A DNA stretch of 64,000 nucleotides from Planktosalinus sp963975935 (GCA_963975935.1 CAXBIQ010000013.1:1-64000); one strand, 5' to 3'; positions 7,282 to 16,381 are shown, counted from the stretch's first letter. Translations and numbers: made by a program. The notes: generated by a model from the letters alone, not told the origin.

Positions 7282-8838
7282 ATGCAAAAAGAGTTTTCCT
7301 TTCAGGTTGCACCCGAAGTTGCGGCAGTCCCGACTGCTTTGCAGCATTATGTTTCCAAGCAAGTGGGTATTCCATTGGAGGAAATAAGACATGTGGAGAT
7401 TCTGAAACGCAGTATTGATGCCCGCCAAAAGAATATTAAAGTAAACCTCAAAGTGCTCGTTTTTGTCCATGAAGATTTTGAAAGGGTACCGATTAAAAAA
7501 CCTCCATACCCGGACGTTTCAACGGCCGACCCCATCCTCATTATTGGAGCCGGACCGGCAGGTTTGTTTGCTGCCCTGCGTTGTATTGAGTTGGGTAGAA
7601 AGCCTATAGTCATTGAACGCGGGAAGGATGTAAGGGCCCGAAGGCGTGATTTGAAACGATTAAATATTGAGCATATCGTCAATGAAGACTCCAATTACTG
7701 TTTTGGTGAAGGAGGAGCCGGGACCTATTCAGACGGTAAACTTTACACCCGAAGCAAAAAACGTGGTGATGTGCAGCGTATATTGGAATTGCTAGTGGCC
7801 TTTGGGGCTACCCGTCAGATATTGGTGGAAGCACATCCGCATATAGGTACGAACAAACTCCCCGGGATTATCCAGGAGATTACCCAGACGATTATAGGAC
7901 ATGGCGGTGAAGTACACTTTGAGAGCAGGGTAGTGGATATTCATGTTAAAGAAAATGCGGTAACCGGAATCAGTTTAAAGGACGGGAGCCGTATGGAAGC
8001 GCAAAAGATTATACTTGCCACCGGCCATTCAGCCCGGGATATCTTTGAACTGCTTCACAAAAAAGGTATCAGAATAGAGGCCAAACCCTTTGCGCTGGGT
8101 GTTAGGGTAGAACATCCTCAGGAACTTATTGACAGCATCCAGTATAATTGTGACTTCCGCGGTGCTTTTTTGCCTCCGGCGCCTTACAGTATCGTCAAGC
8201 AGGTAGAAGGACGCGGGGTGTATTCATTTTGTATGTGTCCGGGAGGTATTATTGCCCCCTGTGCCACCTCGCAGGGGGAGATTGTTACCAATGGTTGGTC
8301 GCCCAGCAAAAGGGATCAGGCTACAGCAAACTCAGGTATTGTGGTGGAGGTGGGATTCAAAGACTTTAAGCCTTTTGGTGAAAGCCCGCTTGCTGCTATG
8401 TATTTTCAGCAGCAGGTGGAGCAAAAAGCCTGGCTGGAGGGAGGTAAAACCCAAACCGCACCGGGACAGCGCCTGGTAGATTTCAGTTTAGGCAAAGTGT
8501 CGCAGGATTTACCGGAGACCTCTTACAAGCCGGGGATCACATCTGTTGAACTGGGCAGTGTGTTGCCGGGATTTATATACAGAAGTTTGCAAAAAGGTTT
8601 TATGGAATTTGGTAAAAGTATGAAAGGCTATTTTACCAATGAAGCGGTGGTACATGCTACCGAGTCACGCACCTCCTCACCGGTGCGCATTCCCAGAAAC
8701 CCGGAAACCCTGGAGCATATTCACGTCAAAGGTTTGTATCCCTGCGGGGAAGGTGCAGGCTATGCCGGGGGGATTGTTTCTGCTGCCATAGACGGGGAGA
8801 AATGTGCAGCCAAGGCTGTGGAGACATTTTATTCCTGA
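7282..8838 (+). CDS. NAD(P)/FAD-dependent oxidoreductase (COG2509-like)
   Basis: A cytosolic flavoprotein of 518 residues from the ATG at 7282. An N-terminal domain of about 80 residues precedes the FAD-binding Rossmann motif (PILIIGAGPAGLFAALRC, around residues 89-106). The FGEGGAGTYSDGKL segment and the C-terminal GEGAGYAGGIVSAAIDG segment are typical of the uncharacterised FAD-dependent dehydrogenase family that is widespread in Bacteroidota. The substrate is unknown. It is monocistronic: it diverges from the PepSY gene and converges with a lipoprotein gene. Confidence 0.9.
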   Translation: MQKEFSFQVAPEVAAVPTALQHYVSKQVGIPLEEIRHVEILKRSIDARQKNIKVNLKVLVFVHEDFERVPIKKPPYPDVSTADPILIIGAGPAGLFAALRCIELGRKPIVIERGKDVRARRRDLKRLNIEHIVNEDSNYCFGEGGAGTYSDGKLYTRSKKRGDVQRILELLVAFGATRQILVEAHPHIGTNKLPGIIQEITQTIIGHGGEVHFESRVVDIHVKENAVTGISLKDGSRMEAQKIILATGHSARDIFELLHKKGIRIEAKPFALGVRVEHPQELIDSIQYNCDFRGAFLPPAPYSIVKQVEGRGVYSFCMCPGGIIAPCATSQGEIVTNGWSPSKRDQATANSGIVVEVGFKDFKPFGESPLAAMYFQQQVEQKAWLEGGKTQTAPGQRLVDFSLGKVSQDLPETSYKPGITSVELGSVLPGFIYRSLQKGFMEFGKSMKGYFTNEAVVHATESRTSSPVRIPRNPETLEHIHVKGLYPCGEGAGYAGGIVSAAIDGEKCAAKAVETFYS

Positions 8839-8851
8839 ACATTGTGTACTA

Positions 8852-8883
8852 AAAAACCTCCACATTCGGGAGAACGGGAGGCT
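8852..8883 (-). terminator. Probable intrinsic terminator of the collagen-like lipoprotein gene
   Basis: On the minus strand, GCCTCC and GGAGG arms enclose a 15-base loop and are followed by TTTTTT. The stem is short, so confidence is moderate. Confidence 0.45.
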
Positions 8884-8907
8884 GATATTTTATTATTTGA
8901 TGTGTTT

Positions 8908-9414
8908 TTAATCTAAATTCAAGGCTTCCATCACGGCGTTGTAATCCTGGACGTCCACACCACTTTCAGTAGCAAATTCTGCAGGTACTACGACAACACG
9001 AAATATTTGGTTTTGAGTAAAAGCTGGTCCTAAGGTACTAACATCAAAGTTACCGTCAATCGTTACTAAAACATCATAAAAAGTGTGGTTATATCTATAT
9101 TGAACAATCCTGTCACCACTTAAAAAGAAATTTTGAGGGATTAAACTCCACAGGTCATCGCCGTTTGATAATTGCCCTTCAAGGAGGTAAACAAGTACGG
9201 CATCAGATTCAAAGACTTCTATATTAGTAGGTATGGGAATGATTGCATCAAGCCAACCCGTATCGTTGTTAAATTGAAAGTTAACATTATCTTCAAAGGT
9301 TTGAGCGAAATAGAGTCCGCCATCAAGTCCCTGGGGTCCCGGGGGTCCCTGGGGCCCTTCACAGGAAGTGAGGAAAAAGACAGCTGTTGCGAGGGTAAAG
9401 AGTATTTTTTTCAT
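8908..9414 (-). CDS. Lipoprotein with short collagen-like tract
   Basis: A 168-residue exported lipoprotein. The signal peptide ends at Cys18 (FFLTSC), and the mature protein begins with Gly-Pro-Gln/Gly-Pro-Pro triplets (EGPQGPPGPQGLDGG), a collagen-like tether of about five triplets. The rest is rich in aromatic and acidic residues and looks like a beta domain; I do not recognise it. Similar short lipoproteins with collagen-like tethers are common in Flavobacteriaceae. It is a single gene converging on the FAD oxidoreductase. Function unknown. Confidence 0.8.
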   Translation of the reverse strand: MKKILFTLATAVFFLTSCEGPQGPPGPQGLDGGLYFAQTFEDNVNFQFNNDTGWLDAIIPIPTNIEVFESDAVLVYLLEGQLSNGDDLWSLIPQNFFLSGDRIVQYRYNHTFYDVLVTIDGNFDVSTLGPAFTQNQIFRVVVVPAEFATESGVDVQDYNAVMEALNLD

Positions 9415-9661
9415 GATCTAAGGTTTTAGTTTTTTAATAAGTAAACAAAATGCGTACCGAAAAATATATTCTGCATCAAAAGTAGGATTTTTTAGAAGTT
9501 TAACCTGCTTGATATTCTTTTATTTAACGAATGTTTATAAACCTTAAAATGTTTAGCAGTATTATAAGAAAGTTTCTTAAATTAAATACAAATACTTGAT
9601 ATCTACTGTTAACATTTTGTATTTTTATAATCTTCAGTTGAACCACATAAATATTAAAAAT

Positions 9662-10477
9662 ATGAAACGTATATTAACACTGGTGCTTATGGTTGTTTTA
9701 CTGTATGCCTGCACCACAAACCCTTTTACGGGAAAGCAAACTCTGGCGCTAGTACCCAATTCACAGATACTTCCAATGGCATACCAACAGTATGATCAAT
9801 TTCTTAAGGAACACAAAGTAGTAACCGGCACCGCTGAAGCGGCCCGCATCAAAACGGTGGGACAAAAAATTGCCACTGCTTCAGAGCGATGGCTGAATGC
9901 CAATGGTTATCAGGGGTATTTAAATGAGTATCAATGGGAATTTAACCTGATTCAGGATGAGGCGGTCAATGCCTGGTGTATGCCCGGAGGTAAAATTGTA
10001 TTCTATACCGGAATTATGCCTGTTGCCAATACAGAAGCAAGAGTGGCAGCTGTTATGGGCCATGAGGTTGCACATGCACTAGCCAATCACGGTCAGCAAC
10101 GGATGAGTGCCGGCCAACTGCAACAACTGGGTGCCGTGGCGGGAAATATTGCTTTTGCTGATGACCCGGAGAATCAGGCAATTTTTAATACTGCTTATGG
10201 TGTGGGTTCTACAGTTGGCGTTATGATGCCCTTCAGCAGAAGCCATGAAACGGAGGCTGATCGCATAGGTCTTACTTTAATGGCTATTGCCGGCTATGAT
10301 CCAACCGAGGCAGCTGAACTTTGGCGCAGGATGCAGGAGCAATCAGGGGGTGGGGCACCACCTGAGTTTTTGAGTACTCACCCTGCAAGCTCAACCCGTA
10401 TTAACAATATTAATGCCTGGGCTGAAGAAGCAAAAGCTGAAGCGCGCAAGTATGGAGTTACCTCTTTTAAAAAGTAA
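9662..10477 (+). CDS. M48 family metalloprotease lipoprotein (LoiP/YcaL-like)
   Basis: A zinc metallopeptidase of the envelope. From the ATG at 9662 it is 271 residues, beginning with a lipoprotein signal (VVLLYAC, Cys17) and the common TTNPFTGKQ start of these proteins. The zinc site is H134-E135-V-A-H138 with the third ligand probably Glu196 in SRSHETEAD. The longer frame from 9596 adds 22 residues before the signal peptide and overlaps a possible promoter (CTTG-N21-TATTTTTA at 9595-9627), so it was rejected. Family members degrade misfolded outer-membrane proteins; the same role is inferred here. A terminator follows. Confidence 0.92.
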   Translation: MKRILTLVLMVVLLYACTTNPFTGKQTLALVPNSQILPMAYQQYDQFLKEHKVVTGTAEAARIKTVGQKIATASERWLNANGYQGYLNEYQWEFNLIQDEAVNAWCMPGGKIVFYTGIMPVANTEARVAAVMGHEVAHALANHGQQRMSAGQLQQLGAVAGNIAFADDPENQAIFNTAYGVGSTVGVMMPFSRSHETEADRIGLTLMAIAGYDPTEAAELWRRMQEQSGGGAPPEFLSTHPASSTRINNINAWAEEAKAEARKYGVTSFKK

Positions 10478-10518
10478 CAAATAGTTTACCTGAGTAAGAA
10501 AGTATTTTTATACTTTAG

Positions 10519-10545
10519 AAGCTGCTTTAACGAGCAGCTTTTTTT
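10519..10545 (+). terminator. Intrinsic terminator after the M48 gene
   Basis: AAGCTGCT (10519-10526), loop TTAACG, AGCAGCTT (10533-10540), then a run of T. It lies only 12 bases before the next gene, so that gene needs its own promoter within or before the hairpin, or is read through. Confidence 0.8.
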
Positions 10546-10556
10546 ATTGAATATGT

Positions 10557-11906
10557 ATGAGAAATTATCATGAAAAAGGAAGCAAGAAGCTCTTGTTTGC
10601 CTGGGCCTTTTATGACTGGGCCAACTCGGTTTACAGCCTTGTGATTGCTTCGGCTATTTTTCCTATTTATTATCAGGCTTTGTTTGATGCGTCAGGAACT
10701 GAAACCGTCACCGTGTTTGGAGGCAGTATACGCAGTACACCGCTCATCAGTTATGTAACTGCTGCAGCGTTCCTCCTGGTGGCTTTTATGTCGCCCATAC
10801 TCTCAGGTATTGCCGATTATGTAGGGAATAAGAAAAATTTTATGAAGTTTTTCTGTTATTTGGGTGCTGCTTCGTGTGTGGGTCTTTACTGGTTTGATCT
10901 TGAAGCCATTTACTTCAGTTTGTTGTGTTACTTTTTGGCCTTGATTGGTTTTTGGGGAAGCCTGGTTTTTTATAATTCCTATTTGCCTGATATTGCTTAT
11001 GAAGAACAGCAGGACAAAGCCAGTGCCCGCGGGTATTCCCTGGGGTATATTGGCAGTGTCTTCCTATTATTGTTTAACCTTGCCATGGTGATGCAGCCCG
11101 GTTTCTTTGGGTTGGGTGAAGGCGGGGAAGCTGCCATGCTGGGTATGAAGATTTCTTTTGTGACCGTGGGTGTTTGGTGGATTACCTTTAGCCAGTATTC
11201 CTTTTATCATCTTCCGAAAGGGCCCAGAAATGGTCACAGGGTAACCCGGAATGTCCTTTTGAACGGTTTCAGGGAGTTGCAAAAAGTACAGCGTTCCTTG
11301 TTAGAAAACCTTCAGTTAAAGAGGTATCTCTATGCGTTTTTTGTCTATAGTATGGCCGTTCAAACAGTGATGCTGGTAGCTACTTATTTTGGCGAACAGG
11401 AAATTGCCTGGACAGACAGTACCGAAAAAACAATGGGTTTGATTGTGAGTATTTTGATTATTCAATTGCTTGCAGTGCTGGGGGCAGAAATGACCTCACG
11501 TTCATCTGAAAGGTTTGGCAACATTCCCACCTTGATCGTTATAAACAGTATTTGGTTGAGTATTTGTGTGGTGGCATATTTCATTACAGAGCCCATACAG
11601 TTTTATATAACGGCGGGATGCGTGGGCCTTGTTATGGGAGGCATACAGTCACTATCACGTTCAACATATTCCAAATTTATTCCGCCTACCAAAGATACTA
11701 CTTCTTATTTCAGTTTTTATGACGTGACTGAAAAGATTGGTATTGTGATTGGAATGCTGCTGTATGGTTTTATTGACCAGATTACGGGCAGTATGCGCAA
11801 TTCGATTCTCTTTCTGGTTGTGTTTTTCTTCTTGGGCATCGTATTGCTTTTACGTGTTCCGCGGAAGCGAAATTATACTATAAGCCACAAAAAAGACGTT
11901 ATCTGA
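10557..11906 (+). CDS. MFS transporter, UMF1/Atg22-like family
   Basis: A 449-residue inner-membrane transporter with about 12 hydrophobic segments. The start FAWAFYDWANSVYSLVI (residues 14-30) is the signature of the Atg22/UMF1 branch of the major facilitator superfamily. GMLLYGFIDQITGSMRNS near residue 405 also matches the family. The cargo of bacterial members is not established; the yeast relative exports amino acids from the vacuole. It is a single gene after the M48 terminator. There is no clear terminator behind it. Confidence 0.88.
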   Translation: MRNYHEKGSKKLLFAWAFYDWANSVYSLVIASAIFPIYYQALFDASGTETVTVFGGSIRSTPLISYVTAAAFLLVAFMSPILSGIADYVGNKKNFMKFFCYLGAASCVGLYWFDLEAIYFSLLCYFLALIGFWGSLVFYNSYLPDIAYEEQQDKASARGYSLGYIGSVFLLLFNLAMVMQPGFFGLGEGGEAAMLGMKISFVTVGVWWITFSQYSFYHLPKGPRNGHRVTRNVLLNGFRELQKVQRSLLENLQLKRYLYAFFVYSMAVQTVMLVATYFGEQEIAWTDSTEKTMGLIVSILIIQLLAVLGAEMTSRSSERFGNIPTLIVINSIWLSICVVAYFITEPIQFYITAGCVGLVMGGIQSLSRSTYSKFIPPTKDTTSYFSFYDVTEKIGIVIGMLLYGFIDQITGSMRNSILFLVVFFFLGIVLLLRVPRKRNYTISHKKDVI

Positions 11907-11954
11907 TTGCATTCCTTTTTTACGAAATGCTTCAACTTGCAAAATAAAATGAGC

Positions 11955-11983
11955 TTTCAAATAAATAATTTTACTTAAGTTTG
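11955..11983 (+). promoter_or_regulatory. Predicted promoter of the three-repeat lipoprotein
   Basis: TTTC at 11955-11958, a 17-base spacer and a perfect TAAGTTTG at 11976-11983 fit the Bacteroidota -33/-7 pattern. Transcription would begin about 25 bases before the ATG. Confidence 0.55.
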
Positions 11984-12015
11984 CGTTTTGACCTAATATC
12001 TAAAGATATCTACTT

Positions 12016-13332
12016 ATGAAGTTTAATTCCTTTTTTACACTATTACTTTTCACCGCTTTTGCTTTTGTGGCGTGTGATAATGAACCCCTTGAGGGTGATT
12101 TTGTTTCTGATGACCCTCAGGATTTTGAAACTTCTTTTACAGCCGATGTGGAAGGTGCCTTTTTTGAGGCAGATACAACTAATGCCGTCACGGTTCAGGG
12201 TATTACCACGGTTACCGGTATACGCAGTAACGGCGATGTTATTGTTTTGAATATTAATGGAGTGGGAGTTGGAAATTTTGATTTGGTTACCCAGGGAGAG
12301 GGTATCTTTGGGATTAGTCAGGATTCAGAAGCTTTTTCAACCAACAATGAAGGAAGTGTGGGGCAAGTTGCCGTAACACAATATGACACCAATCTTGAAT
12401 TGATTTCCGGAACATTCTCTTTTACGGCAACACGTGCGTTGCTGGATGCCAATGGTGCCCCGGTTCTGGATGACGAAGGCAACCCAACGTTTGCTTCGGT
12501 AATTGTTAGTGAAGGTCAGTTTACTAATATACCTCTCACCACAGATGGTAGCGGCCCTACCGATCCGGTAACAGAATTTTATGCTGAAATAGATGGCGTT
12601 ACTTTTATTGCCGGAGAAGGAACAGCCGGTGCAATATTTGATGAAGCTTCCAATACTTTGGTAATACAAGGGATGAACAATGATAAAGTTGTCCAAATGA
12701 ATGTTATTAACCCGGCAGAAGACACTTTTGATTTGGGTGCATCAAGCGGTGAGGAGTCAATTGGTTCTTATCTCATTGAAGGTGAGAATCCTTATGTTTC
12801 TGCACTTTCAGAAGGCGGTTCGGGTTCAGTAACTATTACAAGTTTTGATTTGGAAAACAATGTTGTTTCCGGAACTTTTGCCTTTACCGCAGGAAGAGAC
12901 GGCGGTGCTGAAACGGTTGTTATTGAAAACGGCTATTTTGAGAATTTGCCTGTAACATTAGGAGAACCCGGAGGAGAGGATGATTTTATGAATGCGAGTA
13001 TTGACGGAATCGATTTCTCAGCAGATGACATTACCATTGTTACTTCTGAGATGATTTCAATTCAAGGTATTGATACCGCAACAGGTGAAGCTATTTTTGT
13101 TTCTTTTCCCGCTGATACTGAACCCGGCACTTATCAAATGACGTTTTCAGGTGGTATCAATGCCGGTTATTTTAACGGAGAGATTACCTATGGCTCTGAA
13201 TCCGGTTTGCTCATAATTAATGAAAACAGTGAGACGTTGCTTCAATTTTCGTTTAATTTTCAAGCATCTGAAGAAGAGGGAGGAGCGATTGTGCACACCA
13301 TTTCTGAAGGATTGTTTCAATATAATCTTTAA
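12016..13332 (+). CDS. Lipoprotein with three DUF6252-like repeats
   Basis: A 438-residue exported lipoprotein (lipobox FVAC, Cys20), acidic throughout. It holds three copies of one domain of about 120-135 residues. Each opens with F/M-x-A-x-(V/I)-(E/D)-G-x-x-F (residues near 41, 190 and 325) and continues with (V/I)xIQGI/M and a GTFxFTA segment. This resembles DUF6252, a beta-rich domain common in flavobacterial lipoproteins, normally present as one copy. No catalytic residues are apparent. It is a single gene with its own promoter and a strong terminator. The repeat structure is seen directly; the domain name is from memory. Confidence 0.78.
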   Translation: MKFNSFFTLLLFTAFAFVACDNEPLEGDFVSDDPQDFETSFTADVEGAFFEADTTNAVTVQGITTVTGIRSNGDVIVLNINGVGVGNFDLVTQGEGIFGISQDSEAFSTNNEGSVGQVAVTQYDTNLELISGTFSFTATRALLDANGAPVLDDEGNPTFASVIVSEGQFTNIPLTTDGSGPTDPVTEFYAEIDGVTFIAGEGTAGAIFDEASNTLVIQGMNNDKVVQMNVINPAEDTFDLGASSGEESIGSYLIEGENPYVSALSEGGSGSVTITSFDLENNVVSGTFAFTAGRDGGAETVVIENGYFENLPVTLGEPGGEDDFMNASIDGIDFSADDITIVTSEMISIQGIDTATGEAIFVSFPADTEPGTYQMTFSGGINAGYFNGEITYGSESGLLIINENSETLLQFSFNFQASEEEGGAIVHTISEGLFQYNL

Positions 13333-13350
13333 AAACACAAAATATAATAA

Positions 13351-13381
13351 ACAAAAAGCCACTTTTACAGTGGCTTTTTGT
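13351..13381. terminator. Bidirectional intrinsic terminator
   Basis: A 13-bp perfect stem (ACAAAAAGCCACT at 13351-13363, loop TTTAC, complementary arm 13369-13381) with A- and T-tracts at its base. It serves the three-repeat lipoprotein gene and the convergent sigma-factor operon. Confidence 0.92.
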
Positions 13382-13401
13382 TTGTAAATTATAAAGGGTT
13401 T

Positions 13402-14133
13402 TTACAAGGTTTTCACTTTACCGCTTCCGGCTTCAGTGGTTTTGAGTTGGGAAGGATTTCCTTTGTAGTATATATTTCCTGAGCCGGCTATTTTTGCTTT
13501 TAATGCTTCTGTGCAATGTACTTTGAAATTACCCGAACCTGCGATGGTTACCTCGGCATTTTGACACTTAAGACCTTGCAAATCTCCATTTCCAGATCCG
13601 GCGATACTTCCGTGAAGGTTTCTTGTTGTTCCGGTCAGGGTAATGTTTCCGGAACCTGCCACGACAGTTTCAAGGGATTCGGTTTGTATGGGTAAATCAA
13701 TGTCGCCAGAACCCGCAAGTTTTACTTCAAGTGATTCACCCTGAATGGTTTTTGAGGAGTTAATTTCACCTGATCCTGCCAGGGAAACTTTACTTAATGT
13801 TCCCACAGGAACGGTAACTTCCATTTTCTTTCCAGAGCTTGGTTTAAGGTTTGTGTTTTTTTCTGTTTTGATGTACAGTGCATTGCTTTTAGTTTCAATA
13901 ACGATGTGTTTTATAAGATTGCTTTCCGCTTTTAATGTGATTGACCCCACATTGCCTTCAGTAAGGGTAACGTGAAAGTTACCTCCAACCTTTACTTCTT
14001 CATATACTGATGTAGTGTAGGTTTTTGTTGTCACCTCACCGTTTCCTTTAATGTTATTTGTTTTCCATTGAGCCTGGGTTGTAGTAAATACTAGTGCTAT
14101 TATTATTGTTGTGATTAATTTGATTGATTTCAT
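13402..14133 (-). CDS. Head-GIN domain secreted protein (DUF2807)
   Basis: A 243-residue exported protein (signal peptide to about residue 21, TTTQAQ) with a head-GIN/DUF2807 domain. A series of AGSG-x-I turns at 15-25 residue intervals (around residues 117-238) marks a beta-solenoid. Function is not established for the family; anti-sigma-regulated envelope proteins often carry this domain. It is the last gene of a four-gene minus-strand operon, 27 bp after the DUF4097-like gene, and is closed by the terminator at 13351-13381. It is probably made when the upstream ECF sigma factor is active. Confidence 0.9.
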   Translation of the reverse strand: MKSIKLITTIIIALVFTTTQAQWKTNNIKGNGEVTTKTYTTSVYEEVKVGGNFHVTLTEGNVGSITLKAESNLIKHIVIETKSNALYIKTEKNTNLKPSSGKKMEVTVPVGTLSKVSLAGSGEINSSKTIQGESLEVKLAGSGDIDLPIQTESLETVVAGSGNITLTGTTRNLHGSIAGSGNGDLQGLKCQNAEVTIAGSGNFKVHCTEALKAKIAGSGNIYYKGNPSQLKTTEAGSGKVKTL

Positions 14134-14160
14134 AACTGTTCTGTTTTTTTTTATGATTAA

Positions 14161-15249
14161 TTAGTTTTTACTGAAGGTGACACCCCCATAATCTGAGGTG
14201 ATGTTGATAGTGTTTCCTGAATTTTTTTTGCCGTAATATCCCTGGTATTCTTTGCTTGTTGCTTTATCTCTTTCAACTGAAAAATAGAACAAGTCTTTAC
14301 CTTTCAGGTTTGTATATGTTAAATTAGCATTTAAATCAAAAGCGGCACCGTTTACAACACCCATTTTTATACCTGTATATTTACTTTTAATTTTTACGCT
14401 TTTAATGTTTTTTTCAAGTCGGTTCACCGCTATTTTTCCATAGCCCGCCTGAATATCAAGGCTGTTTGCAACACTTTCAATAGTTGTAGAGAGGTAGCTT
14501 CCATCACCGGTGATATCATTAACACTTCCCACAGTAAGTTTCCCGTAATCACAATCGTAAGCTAATTTACCCACTTCTTTTATTTCAGCTTTGGAATAAT
14601 CACCGTTGAAAGCTATTTGTTGTGCCCTTTCAATCATAAAACCGGAATAATCTGCGTTGATTTGTACATTTTTCACATAACCTATAGTGGAGTTATTTGT
14701 ATAATCAAAATCAAGTGTATTGTTATGGCCCCTTAACTCACCGATGATGAATTTACCATAATCACAAGAAATGTTAGCATTTCCCTCCAATACATCCAGA
14801 CTTATGGCTCCATAACTGTTATCAAGGGTAACACTGTTTGAAACCGGTATTTTGATAAGATAGTTTATCTTCATGTTTACATTCTTTGATTTACCTCCCC
14901 AGAAAGACCAGCCGCTGCGTTGGCTTTGTATAACGGTTTCTGCACTCACCATAGATTTTGAGCCTGAGAATTCAACAGTTATTTCATCGAGTCTTTTTTT
15001 GACTTCGCTCTCATCATCGCCGTTTGTTGTAATGGTGACTTCAATTTCAATCCTGTTCTGGTTCCAGGTTGTAATGTCAATATTACCATATTTGTTATCG
15101 ACTTTTAAAAGGGCGTCTTTGTTAACATTGAATTGTTTTTCAATTTTCTTCTCTTTGGTGTGCTTTCCTTTCCAGGTATTGTTGTTTGCAGCCACTGCAA
15201 AAAGGGGTAGCAAGGTCAGGATTAAGATTGTTTTAAATAGTGGTTTCAT
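14161..15249 (-). CDS. Secreted DUF4097-like beta-solenoid protein
   Basis: A 362-residue exported protein with a signal peptide (LLPLFAVAA, cut near residue 21) and repeated short motifs with Asp/Gly-Tyr-Gly/Ser-Lys (DNKYGNI, DNSYGAI, CDYGKF, ADYSGF, CDYGKL, AGYGKI, SDYGGV) spaced about 20 residues apart. This spacing fits a beta-solenoid like the DUF4097 putative adhesin family. Its start overlaps the end of the anti-sigma-like gene by 17 bp, so translation is probably coupled. Its place in the sigma-factor operon suggests an envelope-stress or surface-sensing role, which is inference. Confidence 0.85.
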   Translation of the reverse strand: MKPLFKTILILTLLPLFAVAANNNTWKGKHTKEKKIEKQFNVNKDALLKVDNKYGNIDITTWNQNRIEIEVTITTNGDDESEVKKRLDEITVEFSGSKSMVSAETVIQSQRSGWSFWGGKSKNVNMKINYLIKIPVSNSVTLDNSYGAISLDVLEGNANISCDYGKFIIGELRGHNNTLDFDYTNNSTIGYVKNVQINADYSGFMIERAQQIAFNGDYSKAEIKEVGKLAYDCDYGKLTVGSVNDITGDGSYLSTTIESVANSLDIQAGYGKIAVNRLEKNIKSVKIKSKYTGIKMGVVNGAAFDLNANLTYTNLKGKDLFYFSVERDKATSKEYQGYYGKKNSGNTINITSDYGGVTFSKN

Positions 15250-15784
15250 GGGTATCTAGTTTTAATTCTTTAATAGTTTCTATCTGTTGCAATACATCTT
15301 CAAGCAGGTCAATTCTGCTTTGAAAGTTTGAAATCATGGCATAAATAACACGTTTGTCATTACCGCTTTTTGCAAGATCTTTTTTTAGTTTTTCATAATC
15401 CTTTTCAAGGATTTCCATTTGTAGCAGGGCGTCTTGTATGAGCTTTTGTGCTTCCGGGGTATCTTCTTTTTTCAGGATTGAAAGCTCACTTTTAATTGTT
15501 GCCATAAAAAACTGCTGAGTCTCTGCCATTTCAGGGGAGATACTCGCCAGATCTGCTTCATTGGGACTGTTGTCAATGAGCGGAAAGCCCAAGGCTATGA
15601 TGATTAAAAAAGACGCTGCGACGGCTATTGGTTTCCAGAAAACTAGTTGTTTTACCGGTTTTTGATTCTGTGCCTCCAGCTTCTTCATAAATCGCATTTG
15701 GTGACCTGCCTGAGGTTCCTCAGGGGGCAACTGTTCCGTTTGGAAAAGCTCTTTGAGGTGATTGTATAAATTCGTGTTTTTCAT
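15233..15784 (-). CDS. Putative anti-sigma factor (single-pass membrane protein)
   Basis: A 183-residue protein with a hydrophilic N-terminus of about 45 residues, one membrane helix (WKPIAVAASFLIIIALGFPL, about 46-65) and a long helical, Lys/Glu-rich C-terminal part on the other side. This layout, plus its position 33 bp behind an ECF sigma gene and its overlap with the next gene, makes it the likely anti-sigma factor. No zinc-binding anti-sigma motif (HxxxCxxC) is seen, so it would belong to the zinc-free type. Family assignment rests mainly on context. Confidence 0.75.
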   Translation of the reverse strand: MKNTNLYNHLKELFQTEQLPPEEPQAGHQMRFMKKLEAQNQKPVKQLVFWKPIAVAASFLIIIALGFPLIDNSPNEADLASISPEMAETQQFFMATIKSELSILKKEDTPEAQKLIQDALLQMEILEKDYEKLKKDLAKSGNDKRVIYAMISNFQSRIDLLEDVLQQIETIKELKLDTHETTI

Positions 15785-15817
15785 TTTTATTGTTTTTCGC
15801 GTAAGCGTGGGGATTCA

Positions 15818-16381
15818 TTAATAGCTCATAGTTCTTTCAAGAAACTTTTTTCGCAGGCTTTCCTTTGCTCTGGAAAGCATGGTCCTGCAATTGGCATAAC
15901 TCATATTCATAATTTCACATATTTCTTCATAATCATAGCCTTCTATAAAATGCAGTGTCAGCATCATTTGATAATTGGGTTTTAATGTATTTATTACGAC
16001 CATTACTTCTTTTGCTTTTAGGCTTGTATAACTTTCTTCAGATGTTTCATCTTCATCATCGTTTATTTGGTTTGCCACAACTTCATTGTCAATATCCTCG
16101 TGAAACTCTTGTTTTCGGTATTTTGAGATGCTTTGATTGATCACGATTCTTTTTAACCAGGCCCCAAAATTAGCTTCTCGCTTAAACGTGTGTAATTTTG
16201 TAAATGCTGTCAAAAAAGCTTCCTGCATTATGTCCTCTGCTTCATCCTGTTGTTTTACAATACGCAAAGCCGTGTTGTACATAGCCAGATAATACCGATT
16301 GTACACCTCCATCTGAGCCATCTGGTTGCCTTTTATGCATTGCGACAATAAAACGTCAATATGTGTATTGGTTAGTGTCAA
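15818..16381 (-). CDS. RNA polymerase sigma factor, ECF subfamily
   Basis: A 187-residue ECF sigma factor. Region 2 covers about residues 25-95 (YNTALRIVKQQDEAEDIMQEAFLTAF contains the typical D-AEDI-Q-EAF core) and region 4 about 120-180 (MMLTLHFIEGYDYEEICEIMNMSYANCRTMLSRAKESLRK). The acidic linker DDEDETSEE joins them. It heads the four-gene operon sigma, anti-sigma, DUF4097-like, head-GIN. It diverges from lon with a 230-bp shared upstream region. Autoregulation is typical of such operons but cannot be shown here. Confidence 0.93.
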   Translation of the reverse strand: MTLTNTHIDVLLSQCIKGNQMAQMEVYNRYYLAMYNTALRIVKQQDEAEDIMQEAFLTAFTKLHTFKREANFGAWLKRIVINQSISKYRKQEFHEDIDNEVVANQINDDEDETSEESYTSLKAKEVMVVINTLKPNYQMMLTLHFIEGYDYEEICEIMNMSYANCRTMLSRAKESLRKKFLERTMSY

